The translations under genes were made by a program, and so were the position numbers. 64,000 nucleotides of DNA from GCA-003244245 sp050699975 (GTDB taxonomy: Bacteria; Actinomycetota; Actinomycetes; Mycobacteriales; Pseudonocardiaceae). The notes beneath the pieces were generated by a model. That model made no database searches. It saw nothing but the letters and a program-made list of their open reading frames with translations, and was not told where the DNA came from. Positions 8,200 through 15,958 of this stretch are shown piece after piece. Within the stretch, counting starts at the first letter, position 1; each line of letters starts with the position of its first letter. The stretch spans positions 34,402-98,401 of the forward strand of contig JBOHGH010000002.1 in the NCBI GenBank assembly GCA_050699975.1. Direction: 5' to 3'.

Positions 8200-8958
8200 A
8201 TGCCAGTGCGCCCCACGCTGCGGTGCCTCATCGATGACCTCGGTCTGAAGATCCCGCACGTCGATGATCCGCTCGATGAACTCGACCACCCTCTGCTGCG
8301 CAAGGCCAACCAGCAGTTCGCCGAACAGAGCAACAATCGTGAGCGCATCAGCTCGATCGATGCAACCGTGCTATTCAAGGTGAAAGCCCAACGTTGGCGC
8401 GGGGCAGTCTGGATCGACGCCGCTGGCAGGTCGTGGATGGTAGCGGCCGGCTGGCGCGAAGAAGGCAGCCAGGACGACTTCTACGAGGCTCTGGGCCAGG
8501 CCGCCCGCAGCGCGCGAGCCCGGTACAACGCAGAGCACAGCCCGCCTCTGGCCACCAACACGGACGTGACCCAGTGGCTGCCCAACGATGCTGACCAGGA
8601 TCGCTTCGCGGCGGAGGGGGCCGTCCGGTTGATCCGCGAGGTTGACGCAACGGTGCGCCGCCTTGTCCGTGCTTCGTTGCTCGATGGCCACGAGCACACC
8701 GCTCACGTGGTCAATGCCTCACTCGGCGTCCTCGTGCGGGCGGATTCCGGTCACGAGACCTACATCGCCCTGCGGATCCGTGGCTCCGTGCCCAAGAACC
8801 TGCTTATCGTGATCCTCGACCTGGTGCCCGGCTGCGATCGTAATGCCTGGTTCCCAGAGCTCGCCATGCCACACCGCGCCCTGGAGCCTGGGGAACAGGT
8901 CTGGTCGAACCTGATGGACCCGGTGGTGGCGTCGCAGCTCATTGGCAGCGGTGGGTAG
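8200..8958 (+). CDS. Unknown protein paired with the RHH-like gene
   Basis: A 252-residue soluble protein with no recognised domain. The N-terminal part is acidic (DDLGLKIPHVDDPLDELDHPL). The middle (RWRGAVWIDAAGRSWMVAAGWREEGSQDDFYEALGQ) looks beta-rich and Trp-rich, and a second domain follows a linker near residue 115. There are no transmembrane segments or signal peptide. It abuts the upstream gene with no spacer (TAG-ATG), so co-translation is likely. In this arrangement it could be the toxin or effector of a two-gene module, but no catalytic motif was recognised. Its end faces the convergent NB-ARC gene across 94 bp. Confidence 0.6.
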   Translation: MPVRPTLRCLIDDLGLKIPHVDDPLDELDHPLLRKANQQFAEQSNNRERISSIDATVLFKVKAQRWRGAVWIDAAGRSWMVAAGWREEGSQDDFYEALGQAARSARARYNAEHSPPLATNTDVTQWLPNDADQDRFAAEGAVRLIREVDATVRRLVRASLLDGHEHTAHVVNASLGVLVRADSGHETYIALRIRGSVPKNLLIVILDLVPGCDRNAWFPELAMPHRALEPGEQVWSNLMDPVVASQLIGSGG

Positions 8959-9052
8959 CTCCCATGCGGCTGCGCCGGCCGATCCCACGGACCTGGCACT
9001 GATAGGTCGACGGCAAGGGGGGACCGCCAGCCGCAAGCGGTGCCGAGATCGA

Positions 9053-11179
9053 TCAATCCCCAGCGGCACGGCGACGGCGGGTCTCGGTGTCTTCGTCGAG
9101 CTGCCGCGCCGCCTCGTACTGGCCTAGCGCCCGCAGGTCGGCAGCGAGGTTGTTGGCCGAGGTCCGGGTTTGGGGGTGGTCAGCACCCAGCACCCGACGC
9201 AACCGGGCCAGGGTGTCCTCATCCAGCCGCCGCGCCGCCTCGTGCTGGCCCAGCGCCCGCAGGTTGAGGGCGAGGTTGTTGGCCGAGGCCAGGGTGTCGG
9301 GGTGCTCCGCACCCAGCACGCGACGCGACCGGGCCAGGGTGTCCTCAGCCAGCCGCCGCGCCGCCTCATACTGCCCCAACCCCCACAGGTCGACGGCGAG
9401 GCTGCTGGCCGAGGTGAGGGTGTCCGGGTGCTCCTCACCCAGCACCCGACACTGCCGGGCCAGGGTGTCCTCATTCAGCCGCCGCGCCGCCTCATAGTGC
9501 CCCAACGCCCCCAGGTCGGCGGCGAGGTTGCTGGCCGAGGCCAGGGTGTCGGGGTGCTCCTGGCCCAGCACCCGCTGCTTCCGGGTCAGGGTGTCCTCAT
9601 CCAGTCGCCGCGCCGCCTCGTACTGGCCCAACGCCCGCAGGTTGAGGGCGAGGTTGTTGGCCGAGATCAGGGTGTCGGGGTGCTCGTCACCCTGCACCCG
9701 GCGCCGCCGGGCCAGGGTGTCCTCATTCAGCCGCCGCGCCGCCTCGTACTGCCCCAACGCCCACAGGTTGAGGGCGAGGTTGCTGGCCGAGGTCAGGGTG
9801 TCGGGGTGCTCGTCACCCAGCACCCGACGCCGCAGTTCCAGGGCGCGCTCGATGAGCGGCAGGCTCGCGGCCGCTGGTTCTCCGCGGGTCAGCAGGTAAC
9901 GGGCGGTCGCGTTGAGCAGCCACGCGACGTCGTCGCCGGCGTCATCGAGAGCACGGCCGGCGTCGGTGGCAGCCAGAGCGTGGGGGAGGAGCCGTCGCCA
10001 TTGCGGCCAGTCGCCGGGGTTGGTCCACGGGTCGGGTGGGACTGCGGCGCACAGCAGCCGGACCGTGGTCACGGCCAGGTCGGGCTCGGCTGCCTCGGCG
10101 GCCGACCGGGCGCGCAGGATGGCCTGGACGAGCCGGTGCAGTTGCAGGCTGTCGGTCTCCACCCGGGCCACGGACCGGGTGCGCAGCAGCCGGGTCAGGC
10201 GAGCGAACGTCAGCGGGTCGCCGGCTGTGGCGGCGAGCGCGCCGGGCAGCACCTCCGGGTGCGCGGTGAACAGGGTGACGGGGATGGGTTCGGGAGCGAG
10301 GTAGGCGCACAGAGTGAGCAGGTGCAGCGCGGCGGGTTCGTCGGCGGCGAGCCGGTCAAAAGCCACCTGCCAGCTGGCGGCCAAAGACACCGAATATCCC
10401 GTGGGCACTTCTTCGGCCAGCAGTTCGGCGGCCCTGGTGTCCAGCAACCGCAGGTAGGCATCGGTGGACAGGCCGGTCTCGTCCAGGTAGGCGGCGGTTT
10501 GGGCCACCGCCAGCGGCAGATTGTCCACTGCGTCGGCGATCCGGGCCGCGTCGTGAGCCGACAGCCGAGGTACCCGCCGCACCAGCAGGCTGGCGGATTC
10601 GCCGGGGTCGAACAGATCGACCCGTACCGTGGTGGCCAGCCCGCTCCACCGCGGGTTGCGGGAGGTGATGAGGACCTGCCCCGCACCGCCGGGCAGCAAC
10701 GGTGCCAGTAGCTTCGGGTTCTCGGCGTTGTCGTAGATCAGCAACCACCGATCCCGATCCCGCAACGCGCCCAGTAGCCGCGGCACCGCGGACGTGGTGG
10801 GGTCGCTCTCGGCGGCGAGGTCCAGGGCGCGGGCCAGCTCAGCCAGGCGTTCCGGGATGAGCGCGGGTTCTTCTGAGGGCACCCACCACACCACGTCGTA
10901 GTCGTCGCCGTGGCGGTGGGCGTACTCGATGGCCAGCGCGGTCTTGCCGATCCCGCCCATGCCATGCAGCGCGTGCGCCACCGTCGCGCCACCGGCGAGG
11001 AGCGAACGTCGCAGGTCAGCGAGCAACTCGGCGCGGCCGGTGAACTGAGCGCTGCGGGCGGGCACGTTCCAGATCCGGCCGATCGGTGCCCGCTGCGACT
11101 CGGCTCGCGGTAGTTCGACCAGCGCCTGATACACCGCCGTGTGAAGCTTCTCCGGGCTACAGACCATCGCCGCGGTCAT
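9053..11179 (-). CDS. NB-ARC/TPR STAND protein (NLR-like)
   Basis: A 708-residue STAND ATPase. Walker A GMGGIGKT is at residues 73-80 and Walker B WLLIYD at about 145-150. NLPLAVAQTAAYL, the GxP-like motif of NB-ARC proteins, is at 220-232, and a winged-helix region follows. Residues 441-708 are six and a half 42-residue TPR_10/12 units (consensus LxEDTLARxRRVLGxEHPDTLxSAxNLAxxLxALGQYEAARR) that are almost identical to one another. Such proteins oligomerise on ligand sensing and activate an effector. The start ATG overlaps the upstream DUF4062 stop (ATGA), so the two are translationally coupled; together they look like a split NLR-type signalling or defence pair. The ligand is unknown. Confidence 0.88.
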   Translation of the reverse strand: MTAAMVCSPEKLHTAVYQALVELPRAESQRAPIGRIWNVPARSAQFTGRAELLADLRRSLLAGGATVAHALHGMGGIGKTALAIEYAHRHGDDYDVVWWVPSEEPALIPERLAELARALDLAAESDPTTSAVPRLLGALRDRDRWLLIYDNAENPKLLAPLLPGGAGQVLITSRNPRWSGLATTVRVDLFDPGESASLLVRRVPRLSAHDAARIADAVDNLPLAVAQTAAYLDETGLSTDAYLRLLDTRAAELLAEEVPTGYSVSLAASWQVAFDRLAADEPAALHLLTLCAYLAPEPIPVTLFTAHPEVLPGALAATAGDPLTFARLTRLLRTRSVARVETDSLQLHRLVQAILRARSAAEAAEPDLAVTTVRLLCAAVPPDPWTNPGDWPQWRRLLPHALAATDAGRALDDAGDDVAWLLNATARYLLTRGEPAAASLPLIERALELRRRVLGDEHPDTLTSASNLALNLWALGQYEAARRLNEDTLARRRRVQGDEHPDTLISANNLALNLRALGQYEAARRLDEDTLTRKQRVLGQEHPDTLASASNLAADLGALGHYEAARRLNEDTLARQCRVLGEEHPDTLTSASSLAVDLWGLGQYEAARRLAEDTLARSRRVLGAEHPDTLASANNLALNLRALGQHEAARRLDEDTLARLRRVLGADHPQTRTSANNLAADLRALGQYEAARQLDEDTETRRRRAAGD
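9056..9859 (-). repeat. 126-bp tandem coding repeats (TPR array)
   Basis: Six full and one partial unit of 126 bp, in frame with the NB-ARC protein, show high nucleotide identity to each other (for example GCCGCGCCGCCTCGTACTGG blocks recur each period). They encode the 42-residue TPR units. The similarity suggests recent expansion or gene conversion. It is not a CRISPR array: there are no unique spacers. Confidence 0.85.
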
Positions 11180-11610
11180 CCGGCGTCGCGCAGCTGGGCG
11201 CGAAACGCCTCCTGCCGCCGGCCGTATTCCAGATCAACAAGCAGCTCCCGATCGCCTTGTGTCTTGTCGTCGAGCAGAAACACCAGCCGCGGCTTGCCGG
11301 CTTCGCCAGCGACCTCGAACTCCAGCTCGGTGTAGGACAGCTCCGGGCGGTCCCGTACCGGCGAGCCGTACCGGAAACCGACGATGGCGACGTACACATC
11401 CGCGGCCCGTACCGCCTTGCGGCATACGTCACTAGGCTGCTCATCCCGGGCGGCGAAGTAGGCCATGTCGGTGACCGCGTCACCGGCCCGCGACACCGCC
11501 CGCTCCGCCGCGTCCACAAAGGACCCGCCACGGGGCAGCCGACGCAGCTCCGAGGTGTGGCTCAAGAAGACCCGTCGCGGCTGCCCCACGGTGCACAGCA
11601 TGTCACCCAC
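11176..11610 (-). CDS. DUF4062 (TIR-like) domain protein
   Basis: A 144-residue single-domain protein. RRVFLSHTSELR opens a DUF4062 domain, followed by SFVDAAERAVSRAGDAVTDMAYFAARDEQPSDVCRKAVRAADVYVAIVGFRYGSPV and YTELEFEVA, the usual core of this TIR-like family. DUF4062 is often fused to NB-ARC or NACHT ATPases as the N-terminal module; here it is a separate gene whose TGA overlaps the ATG of the NB-ARC-TPR gene. That argues for a signalling or effector partner of the NLR-like protein. The ATG at 11610 was taken; an internal ATG at 11601 is also possible. Catalytic activity (for example NAD cleavage) is not demonstrated for this family member. Confidence 0.85.
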   Translation of the reverse strand: MGDMLCTVGQPRRVFLSHTSELRRLPRGGSFVDAAERAVSRAGDAVTDMAYFAARDEQPSDVCRKAVRAADVYVAIVGFRYGSPVRDRPELSYTELEFEVAGEAGKPRLVFLLDDKTQGDRELLVDLEYGRRQEAFRAQLRDAG

Positions 11611-11634
11611 CCGCCACGGATGGGTGACATGCGA

Positions 11635-11847
11635 TCAGCCGTCGAGGCGCCCGGCCTTGACCACCGCGGTGAAGGCGCTCCACTCGGCCGGGCTGACCGC
11701 GAGCATGGGGCTGGCGTCACCGAGTTTGCTGTCCCGCACCAGCCGGTGACCAGGTACGAAGGCCACCTCGACGCACTGCGCTTGGGCGGCGCTGTAGCTA
11801 CTGGTGAACCAGTGGGCACCCGGGTACTCGGGCCTGTCGTGTCCCAT
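11635..11847 (-). CDS. DUF397 protein
   Basis: A 70-residue DUF397 protein. HWFTSSYSAAQAQCVEVAF, VRDSKLGDASPMLAVSPAEWSAF and the C-terminal VKAGRLDG match the family pattern (WxKSSYSxxxxxCVEVA, VRDSKxPxGPxLxF, WxAFxxxVKxGEFD). DUF397 genes nearly always lie next to XRE/DUF5753 regulators in actinobacteria, in an arrangement related to antitoxin/regulator pairs. Here it starts 25 bp after the XRE gene stop, on the same strand. Confidence 0.9.
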   Translation of the reverse strand: MGHDRPEYPGAHWFTSSYSAAQAQCVEVAFVPGHRLVRDSKLGDASPMLAVSPAEWSAFTAVVKAGRLDG

Positions 11848-11872
11848 CGGGGGATTGTCCTCTCCGGCATCG

Positions 11873-12736
11873 TCAGGCGAGCTGCGCCGCCGCTTGCCGG
11901 ATGATATCCAGGGACTCCACCGGGCCCAGCGCGGCGGCCTGCAACCGGCCCCACAAGCTACCGTATGCGGCCACCGCGTCCAAGGCATCAAGGTAGCGCG
12001 CGTCCTCGTAGGACTCGACGTAGATGAACTCCAGCGGTGAGGCGATGCCCGGAGCGGGGATGCGGAGCAGGGTGAAACGGTAGACGATCCGGCCCGAGAA
12101 GGTCCTGGCATCGAACGGCAGCACCTGGATCTGCACGTTGTGCAGCCGCGCCGTCTCGGCGAGAGAGTCCAACTGCTCGGCCATCACCTCGCGGCCGCCG
12201 ACCTGCCGTCGCAGGCAGGATTCGGAGAGCACGAACGACACCTCGGGCGGGTCCTCCCTGGTGAGGATCGCTTGGCGATCCTTGCGAGCCTGGACCTCGT
12301 CCTCCAGATTGTCGGCCGGGCCGAGCGGCTGGGCATCGGCGTACAGCGCCCGGATGTAGCCGTCGGTCTGTAACAGCCCGGGGATCACCTCGACCTCGAC
12401 GGACCGCAACGTGGCGGCGTCACGCTCCAGGTCCACGAACATCCGGAACCACTCCGGGTACACCGCGCGGTAGCCATCCCACCGGCCGCGCCGGCGCTGG
12501 CCGCGGGCCAGGTCGAGCAGGATCTCGATGTGCTCGCCTGCGTCGCCGTAGAACTCGGCGAGCATCTTGACGTCGCCCGCGGCGATGTCGCTCTGCGCCA
12601 GCTCGATGCGGCTGATCTTGCTGACCCGGCAGCCGAGGTGCCGGGCGGCCTGCTCGGGCGTGACGCCGGATTCGTCGCGCAGCCGCTTCAGCTCGTTGGA
12701 GAGCACCAGGCGGCGGACGGTCGGAGTGGTTCCCAT
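11873..12736 (-). CDS. XRE-family regulator with DUF5753 domain
   Basis: A 287-residue regulator. The N-terminal helix-turn-helix (LSNELKRLRDESGVTPEQAARHLGCRVSKISRIELAQS) precedes a DUF5753 sensory region (YPEWFRMFVDLERDAATLRSVEVEVIPGLLQTDGYIRALY ... SESCLRRQVGG). The ATG at 12736 has GGAGG nine bases upstream; the longer upstream frame is unconserved. It is followed directly by a DUF397 gene and is divergent from a small hypothetical gene. The intergenic region contains short inverted repeats that may be its operator. Confidence 0.9.
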   Translation of the reverse strand: MGTTPTVRRLVLSNELKRLRDESGVTPEQAARHLGCRVSKISRIELAQSDIAAGDVKMLAEFYGDAGEHIEILLDLARGQRRRGRWDGYRAVYPEWFRMFVDLERDAATLRSVEVEVIPGLLQTDGYIRALYADAQPLGPADNLEDEVQARKDRQAILTREDPPEVSFVLSESCLRRQVGGREVMAEQLDSLAETARLHNVQIQVLPFDARTFSGRIVYRFTLLRIPAPGIASPLEFIYVESYEDARYLDALDAVAAYGSLWGRLQAAALGPVESLDIIRQAAAQLA

Positions 12737-12815
12737 CTCGCACTGCCTCCGGGGTAAGTGGGTCCGCGGCCCGTCACCAAGCACGCTGTCCGCATCACCT
12801 GTACGGGCGACTTCT

Positions 12816-12870
12816 ATCCTAGGATTCCTATCGCTACTCTTCCTGTCATGCCGTTGGGCGGGAATCCTAT
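12816..12870. promoter_or_regulatory. Inverted-repeat cluster between divergent genes, candidate XRE operator
   Basis: ATCCTAGGAT (12816-12825) is a perfect 10-bp palindrome and overlaps TAGGATTCCTA (12820-12830). A related GGAATCCTAT lies at 12861-12870. The cluster sits in an AT-richer part of the 255-bp region between the XRE gene (12736) and the gene at 12992. Confidence 0.4.
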
Positions 12871-12991
12871 ATTGGGTATGCAGGCTACCCCGGCCGTTCG
12901 ACGCGCGAGCAGCCCGATGGGCAGGGCCGGACCCCGACGCCCCCTGCCCATCGGGTGTTCCAGCGCCACCAGGTCGGACCGGAGGTGACCC

Positions 12992-13393
12992 GTGGCCAAT
13001 CACCACCGCACGGCCCCACTGCTGCGCCTACTCGGCCGGCTGGGCTGGCAGCGTGATCCCGACCTGTGGGCCGTGCAGTGCCGCGACGGGCACGGACGCC
13101 GGGCGCGCATCCTCGTCCACCTCGGTACGGCCGGAGTCTGCCTCACGGTGCCCGATCACGGCCCGCTGCAGCTGAGCGTGCTGCAGGCCGGGCAGCTGCG
13201 CGCAACTCTGCGGGACGCATTCCTCAGTCTCGAGCGCCTCGCCGGCCCCGACGGGTGGTCCACCATGGTCGAGTCCCAGCGCGGCAGGTCGGCGACACCA
13301 CCACCGGTCCGTTCGCCGAGTTTCCGGGAGCGCGTCCCGGTACGGATCCCCGCCCGACCGTCGGTGGCGCGGCTGCGCCTGCGGCAGCGGTGA
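12992..13393 (+). CDS. Small hypothetical actinobacterial protein
   Basis: A 133-residue protein starting at GTG, with GGAGGTGA at 12981-12988 as ribosome-binding site. The folded part (LLRLLGRLGWQRDPDLWAVQCRDGHGRRARILVHLGTAGVCLTVPDHGPLQL ... LRATLRDAF) looks beta-rich, followed by a basic, proline-rich tail. No named domain was recognised. Its divergent position next to the XRE/DUF397 pair is a common setting for such small genes and suggests co-regulation. Confidence 0.65.
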   Translation: MANHHRTAPLLRLLGRLGWQRDPDLWAVQCRDGHGRRARILVHLGTAGVCLTVPDHGPLQLSVLQAGQLRATLRDAFLSLERLAGPDGWSTMVESQRGRSATPPPVRSPSFRERVPVRIPARPSVARLRLRQR

Positions 13394-13410
13394 ACGCCGC
13401 TTGGCGCTGC

Positions 13411-14124
13411 TCAGGCGGCGTCGTGGAAGATCACGCCGAGGGCGTGCCGGCGGCCGCTGCGCAGGACGGACACGCCGTGGCGCATGGTGATCCGGTGGTA
13501 GCCGCGGGTGCCGGATCCCGGCCGGTATCGGGTCGGCCAGATCACCGCCTGGCCCTGGTCGAGGGTGACCGCGGTGCCCCGGGACTGCGCCCTGGGCAGG
13601 TTTTCCACCAGCAGGAACTCCCCGCCAGTGTAGTCCTTATCCAGCTGCGACAGCGCGACCATCGCCTGCAGCGGGAAGGCGTGCTCGCCGTAGAGGTCCT
13701 GGTGCAGGCAGTTGTAGTCGCCCTCGCGGTAGCGCAGCACCAACGGGGTCGGCCGGGTTTGCCCGGCCGCGTGGCAGCGGTTCAGGAAGTCTTCCAGCCG
13801 GTCGGGGAACCGCTCGGGCAGCCGCAACCGCTCGTACCAGCTGTTCGCCACCGGGACCAGCCGCGGGTACAGCGCCTGCCGGAGCTGGTCCACCGCATCT
13901 GGCAGCGGATGGTCGAAGTACTGGTACTGCCCGGAGCCGAACCGGTACCGGGCCATGTCCACCCGCGCCCGCCAATGCGTGGGCTGGTCGTAGAGCCCGA
14001 CCAGCTCGTCGCACCGAGCGGCGGACAGTACCGGCGGGGTGACCGCGTAGCCGCGCCGGTCCAGTGACTCGCACAGCTGCGGCCAATCCCAGCCGCGCAC
14101 CGTGGCGCTGATCGAGTCGGTCAT
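13411..14124 (-). CDS. 2OG-Fe(II) oxygenase
   Basis: A 237-residue 2-oxoglutarate/Fe(II) dioxygenase of the COG3826-like group. The iron ligands are visible: H141 and D143 in YNCLHQDLYGEH, and H210 in TRGYHRITMRHGVS, with a downstream Arg (RSGRRHALG) for 2-oxoglutarate. The ATG at 14124 overlaps the stop of the methyltransferase gene (ATGA), so it is the last gene of a three-gene operon behind an ECF sigma factor. In that setting an oxidative demethylation role (AlkB-like repair of alkylated nucleic acid or a related lesion) is likely. The substrate is inferred, not shown. Confidence 0.85.
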   Translation of the reverse strand: MTDSISATVRGWDWPQLCESLDRRGYAVTPPVLSAARCDELVGLYDQPTHWRARVDMARYRFGSGQYQYFDHPLPDAVDQLRQALYPRLVPVANSWYERLRLPERFPDRLEDFLNRCHAAGQTRPTPLVLRYREGDYNCLHQDLYGEHAFPLQAMVALSQLDKDYTGGEFLLVENLPRAQSRGTAVTLDQGQAVIWPTRYRPGSGTRGYHRITMRHGVSVLRSGRRHALGVIFHDAA

Positions 14125-14909
14125 GACGTCTCCCGGACTGCGACTACAGCGGTGGGCCGGCAGTGCTGGCACGGCCGGTAGCCGGCGAGCTGGGCGGCCG
14201 CCACCGAGGCGAAGCCCTGCCGGTGTGCCGGGGTGATACGGCGGGCATCGGAACAGGACGGGAAGCACACCACGCCAGTGGTGTCACTGGCCAGGTAGCG
14301 CACCCCGCGGCGAGCCAGCTCACCGATCTCGGCGAGGTTGGTGCCTTCGACCGCCAGCAGCCGGGACTTCGTCTCGGTGCCGAACACATAGTCGCCGACC
14401 GTGCCGTCGGAGCGGATCACCCGGTGGCAGCCGATGAGCACTGGCACGGGGTTGCGGCCCAGCGCCGAGCCCACCGCGCGCACCGCACCGGGGCGGCCCA
14501 CCTGCTCGGCGATCCAGCGGTAGGGCCGCACTTGGCCGCGGGGGATGGTGGCCGCTGCATGGAGTACGGCCTGGTCGAAGGCGGTCAGCTCACGCAGGTC
14601 GAATCGCAGCGCGGTGACCCGCCCGGTGCGCAGCGCGGGCAACAGCCCTGTCGGTGGCCGGGTGCCGGGCTGCAGCGGCCGGGCGAACCGGGCGCGGAAG
14701 CCGGCCGCGAACTCCGCGTCGGAGTCACCGACCGCGTCGCCGGTCCGGACGTAGGCAATGCCCGCCTCGGTGGAGGCCACATAGAGCGGACCGACCGGGC
14801 CCGGCACGCGCACCCACCGGGCGACGACCCGGTCGAGCAGCCGGGAGGGCGGGTCGACGGCCAGCTCGGCTAGTGCGGCGGCCAGCGGGTCGTGGTTATC
14901 GCTGATCAT
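14121..14909 (-). CDS. O6-alkylguanine alkyltransferase with C-terminal Ada zinc domain
   Basis: A 262-residue fusion. Residues about 30-190 form an MGMT domain with RWIAEQVGRPGAVRAVGSALGRNPVPVLIGCHRV. The acceptor is Cys161, but the usual PCHR motif reads GCHR. Residues about 205-252 are an Ada-type Zn domain (TTGVVCFPSCS ... GYRPCQHCRP) with Cys215, Cys219, Cys247 and Cys250. In E. coli Ada the zinc domain is N-terminal and an AraC helix-turn-helix is present; here the order is reversed and no AraC domain exists. The start overlaps the ECF sigma gene by 14 bp and the end overlaps the oxygenase gene. The protein should remove alkyl groups from DNA and sense methylphosphotriesters. Confidence 0.88.
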   Translation of the reverse strand: MISDNHDPLAAALAELAVDPPSRLLDRVVARWVRVPGPVGPLYVASTEAGIAYVRTGDAVGDSDAEFAAGFRARFARPLQPGTRPPTGLLPALRTGRVTALRFDLRELTAFDQAVLHAAATIPRGQVRPYRWIAEQVGRPGAVRAVGSALGRNPVPVLIGCHRVIRSDGTVGDYVFGTETKSRLLAVEGTNLAEIGELARRGVRYLASDTTGVVCFPSCSDARRITPAHRQGFASVAAAQLAGYRPCQHCRPTAVVAVRETS

Positions 14910-15492
14910 GAGACACCTCGCAGACGTCAGGCTGGGCAGACAGTTCTCGGAGCCGGCGCAAGCCCCGGGAGATATGCGACTTCACGGTTCCCGGCGGGCA
15001 GCCCATCACGTCGGCGATCTCGCTGATCGGCAGGTCATTGACGTGCCGTAGCACCACCGCGATCCGCTGCCGCTCGGGTAGCTGGGCCAGCTGGTCGGCC
15101 AGCTGCCGGTCGGTCTCGTGCCGCTCGATCGCCGCTGCCACGTCGGCACGGGGATCGATCGGTTCGACCACGCCCGTCAGATCCACCGTTGTCGGGCGCC
15201 GGGCGGCGGCCCGGGTGTGGTTGCGCCAGACGTTGAGCAGGATCGTCACCAGCCAGGCCCGGGGCTGCAGCGCCAGGATCCGCTCTGGTGGGTAGTCGCG
15301 CAGTGCGCGATACGCCCGTAGGAACGCCTCCGCGGTGAGATCCTCGGCGTCAGCTCGCTGCCCGCACACCCGCACTGCGACCGAGAACACCAGCCGGCGG
15401 TAGGCGTCGAACAGCTGGACGAAACCGCCGTCGAGATCCTTGCTCAGCGCGACCAGCACGGGCGCCGTGTCGCGCGTCTCGGTAACGCTCAT
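14896..15492 (-). CDS. ECF-type RNA polymerase sigma factor
   Basis: A 198-residue ECF sigma-70 factor. The sigma2 region (FVQLFDAYRRLVFSVAVRVCGQRADAEDLTAEAFLRAYRAL) and the sigma4 region (LAQLPERQRIAVVLRHVNDLPISEIADVMGCPPGTVKSHISRGLRRLR) are intact. It is the first gene of an operon with the alkyltransferase-Ada fusion and a 2OG oxygenase. A sigma factor, rather than an AraC domain, may therefore control this alkylation response, possibly with the Ada zinc domain as sensor. No anti-sigma gene is adjacent. Codons near the start and middle are duplicated in the decayed fragment at 15854-15926. Confidence 0.9.
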   Translation of the reverse strand: MSVTETRDTAPVLVALSKDLDGGFVQLFDAYRRLVFSVAVRVCGQRADAEDLTAEAFLRAYRALRDYPPERILALQPRAWLVTILLNVWRNHTRAAARRPTTVDLTGVVEPIDPRADVAAAIERHETDRQLADQLAQLPERQRIAVVLRHVNDLPISEIADVMGCPPGTVKSHISRGLRRLRELSAQPDVCEVSHDQR

Positions 15493-15595
15493 GTCCCAGG
15501 GAACCCCGACACGCTTGCCACGGTTGCATCATGGGTCACCGGCGGGTCGGCCTCCTATACTCGGCTTATCATAGTGGAATCTATGACGGATTCGC

Positions 15596-15820
15596 TTAGA
15601 CGAAACCAAATCCCAGCGCCAAACGGAGGCCAGCTAGAACGCAAGCCAGGATGCAGATGTTGCGCCCATTGGTGCGTTTACTGAGGAGGCCGAAGATGAG
15701 GCCGACGACGCCGATGACGAGCGCGATCCAGGCGAAAATCGCACCGATGACGGGTAGAATTCCCGTCAAAATCACGATGAGAGTAGCAAGGATACCGAGG
15801 ACGATGGCAATCAGGTTCAT
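15596..15820 (-). CDS. Small hydrophobic membrane protein
   Basis: A 74-residue protein beginning MNLIAIVLGILATLIVILTG. It has two strong membrane segments (about 3-22 and 25-47), a basic loop (SKRTNGRN) and a third hydrophobic stretch. No family is recognised beyond generic actinobacterial small membrane proteins. Composition is AT-richer than its neighbours. It stands alone between the sigma operon and the sigma relic. Confidence 0.65.
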   Translation of the reverse strand: MNLIAIVLGILATLIVILTGILPVIGAIFAWIALVIGVVGLIFGLLSKRTNGRNICILACVLAGLRLALGFGFV

Positions 15821-15853
15821 ACCCCTATTATGCGCCGCAGCCTCCACCACCGC

Positions 15854-15926
15854 CGGGCGTCGGGCGGCGGCCCGGGTGTGGTTGCACGCGTATCGGCAAC
15901 GCTTATGTCTCATGGGACCCTGACAC
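15854..15926 (-). pseudogene. Relic of a duplicated ECF sigma gene
   Basis: Positions 15887-15926 closely match the sigma gene start region 15471-15513, including about 25 bp upstream of its ATG; the ATG is now ATA. Positions 15854-15886 match 15192-15225, which encodes NHTRAAARRP of the sigma factor. The two pieces are joined directly at 15886/15887, so everything between residue 7 and about residue 90 is deleted. It overlaps the leader of the next gene. Confidence 0.7.
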
Positions 15927-15958
15927 ACCCACGAGCCGATCACGAAGGAGTGCAGCAC

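Noticed and set aside
9056..9859. Possible CRISPR array
   Set aside because: Repeats are contiguous 126-bp in-frame coding units without spacers; no cas genes in the window.
9170..10711. 513-codon plus-strand frame with repeated motifs
   Set aside because: Shadow of the 126-bp TPR repeats of the NB-ARC gene; the protein has no recognisable fold and the minus-strand frame has clear motifs.
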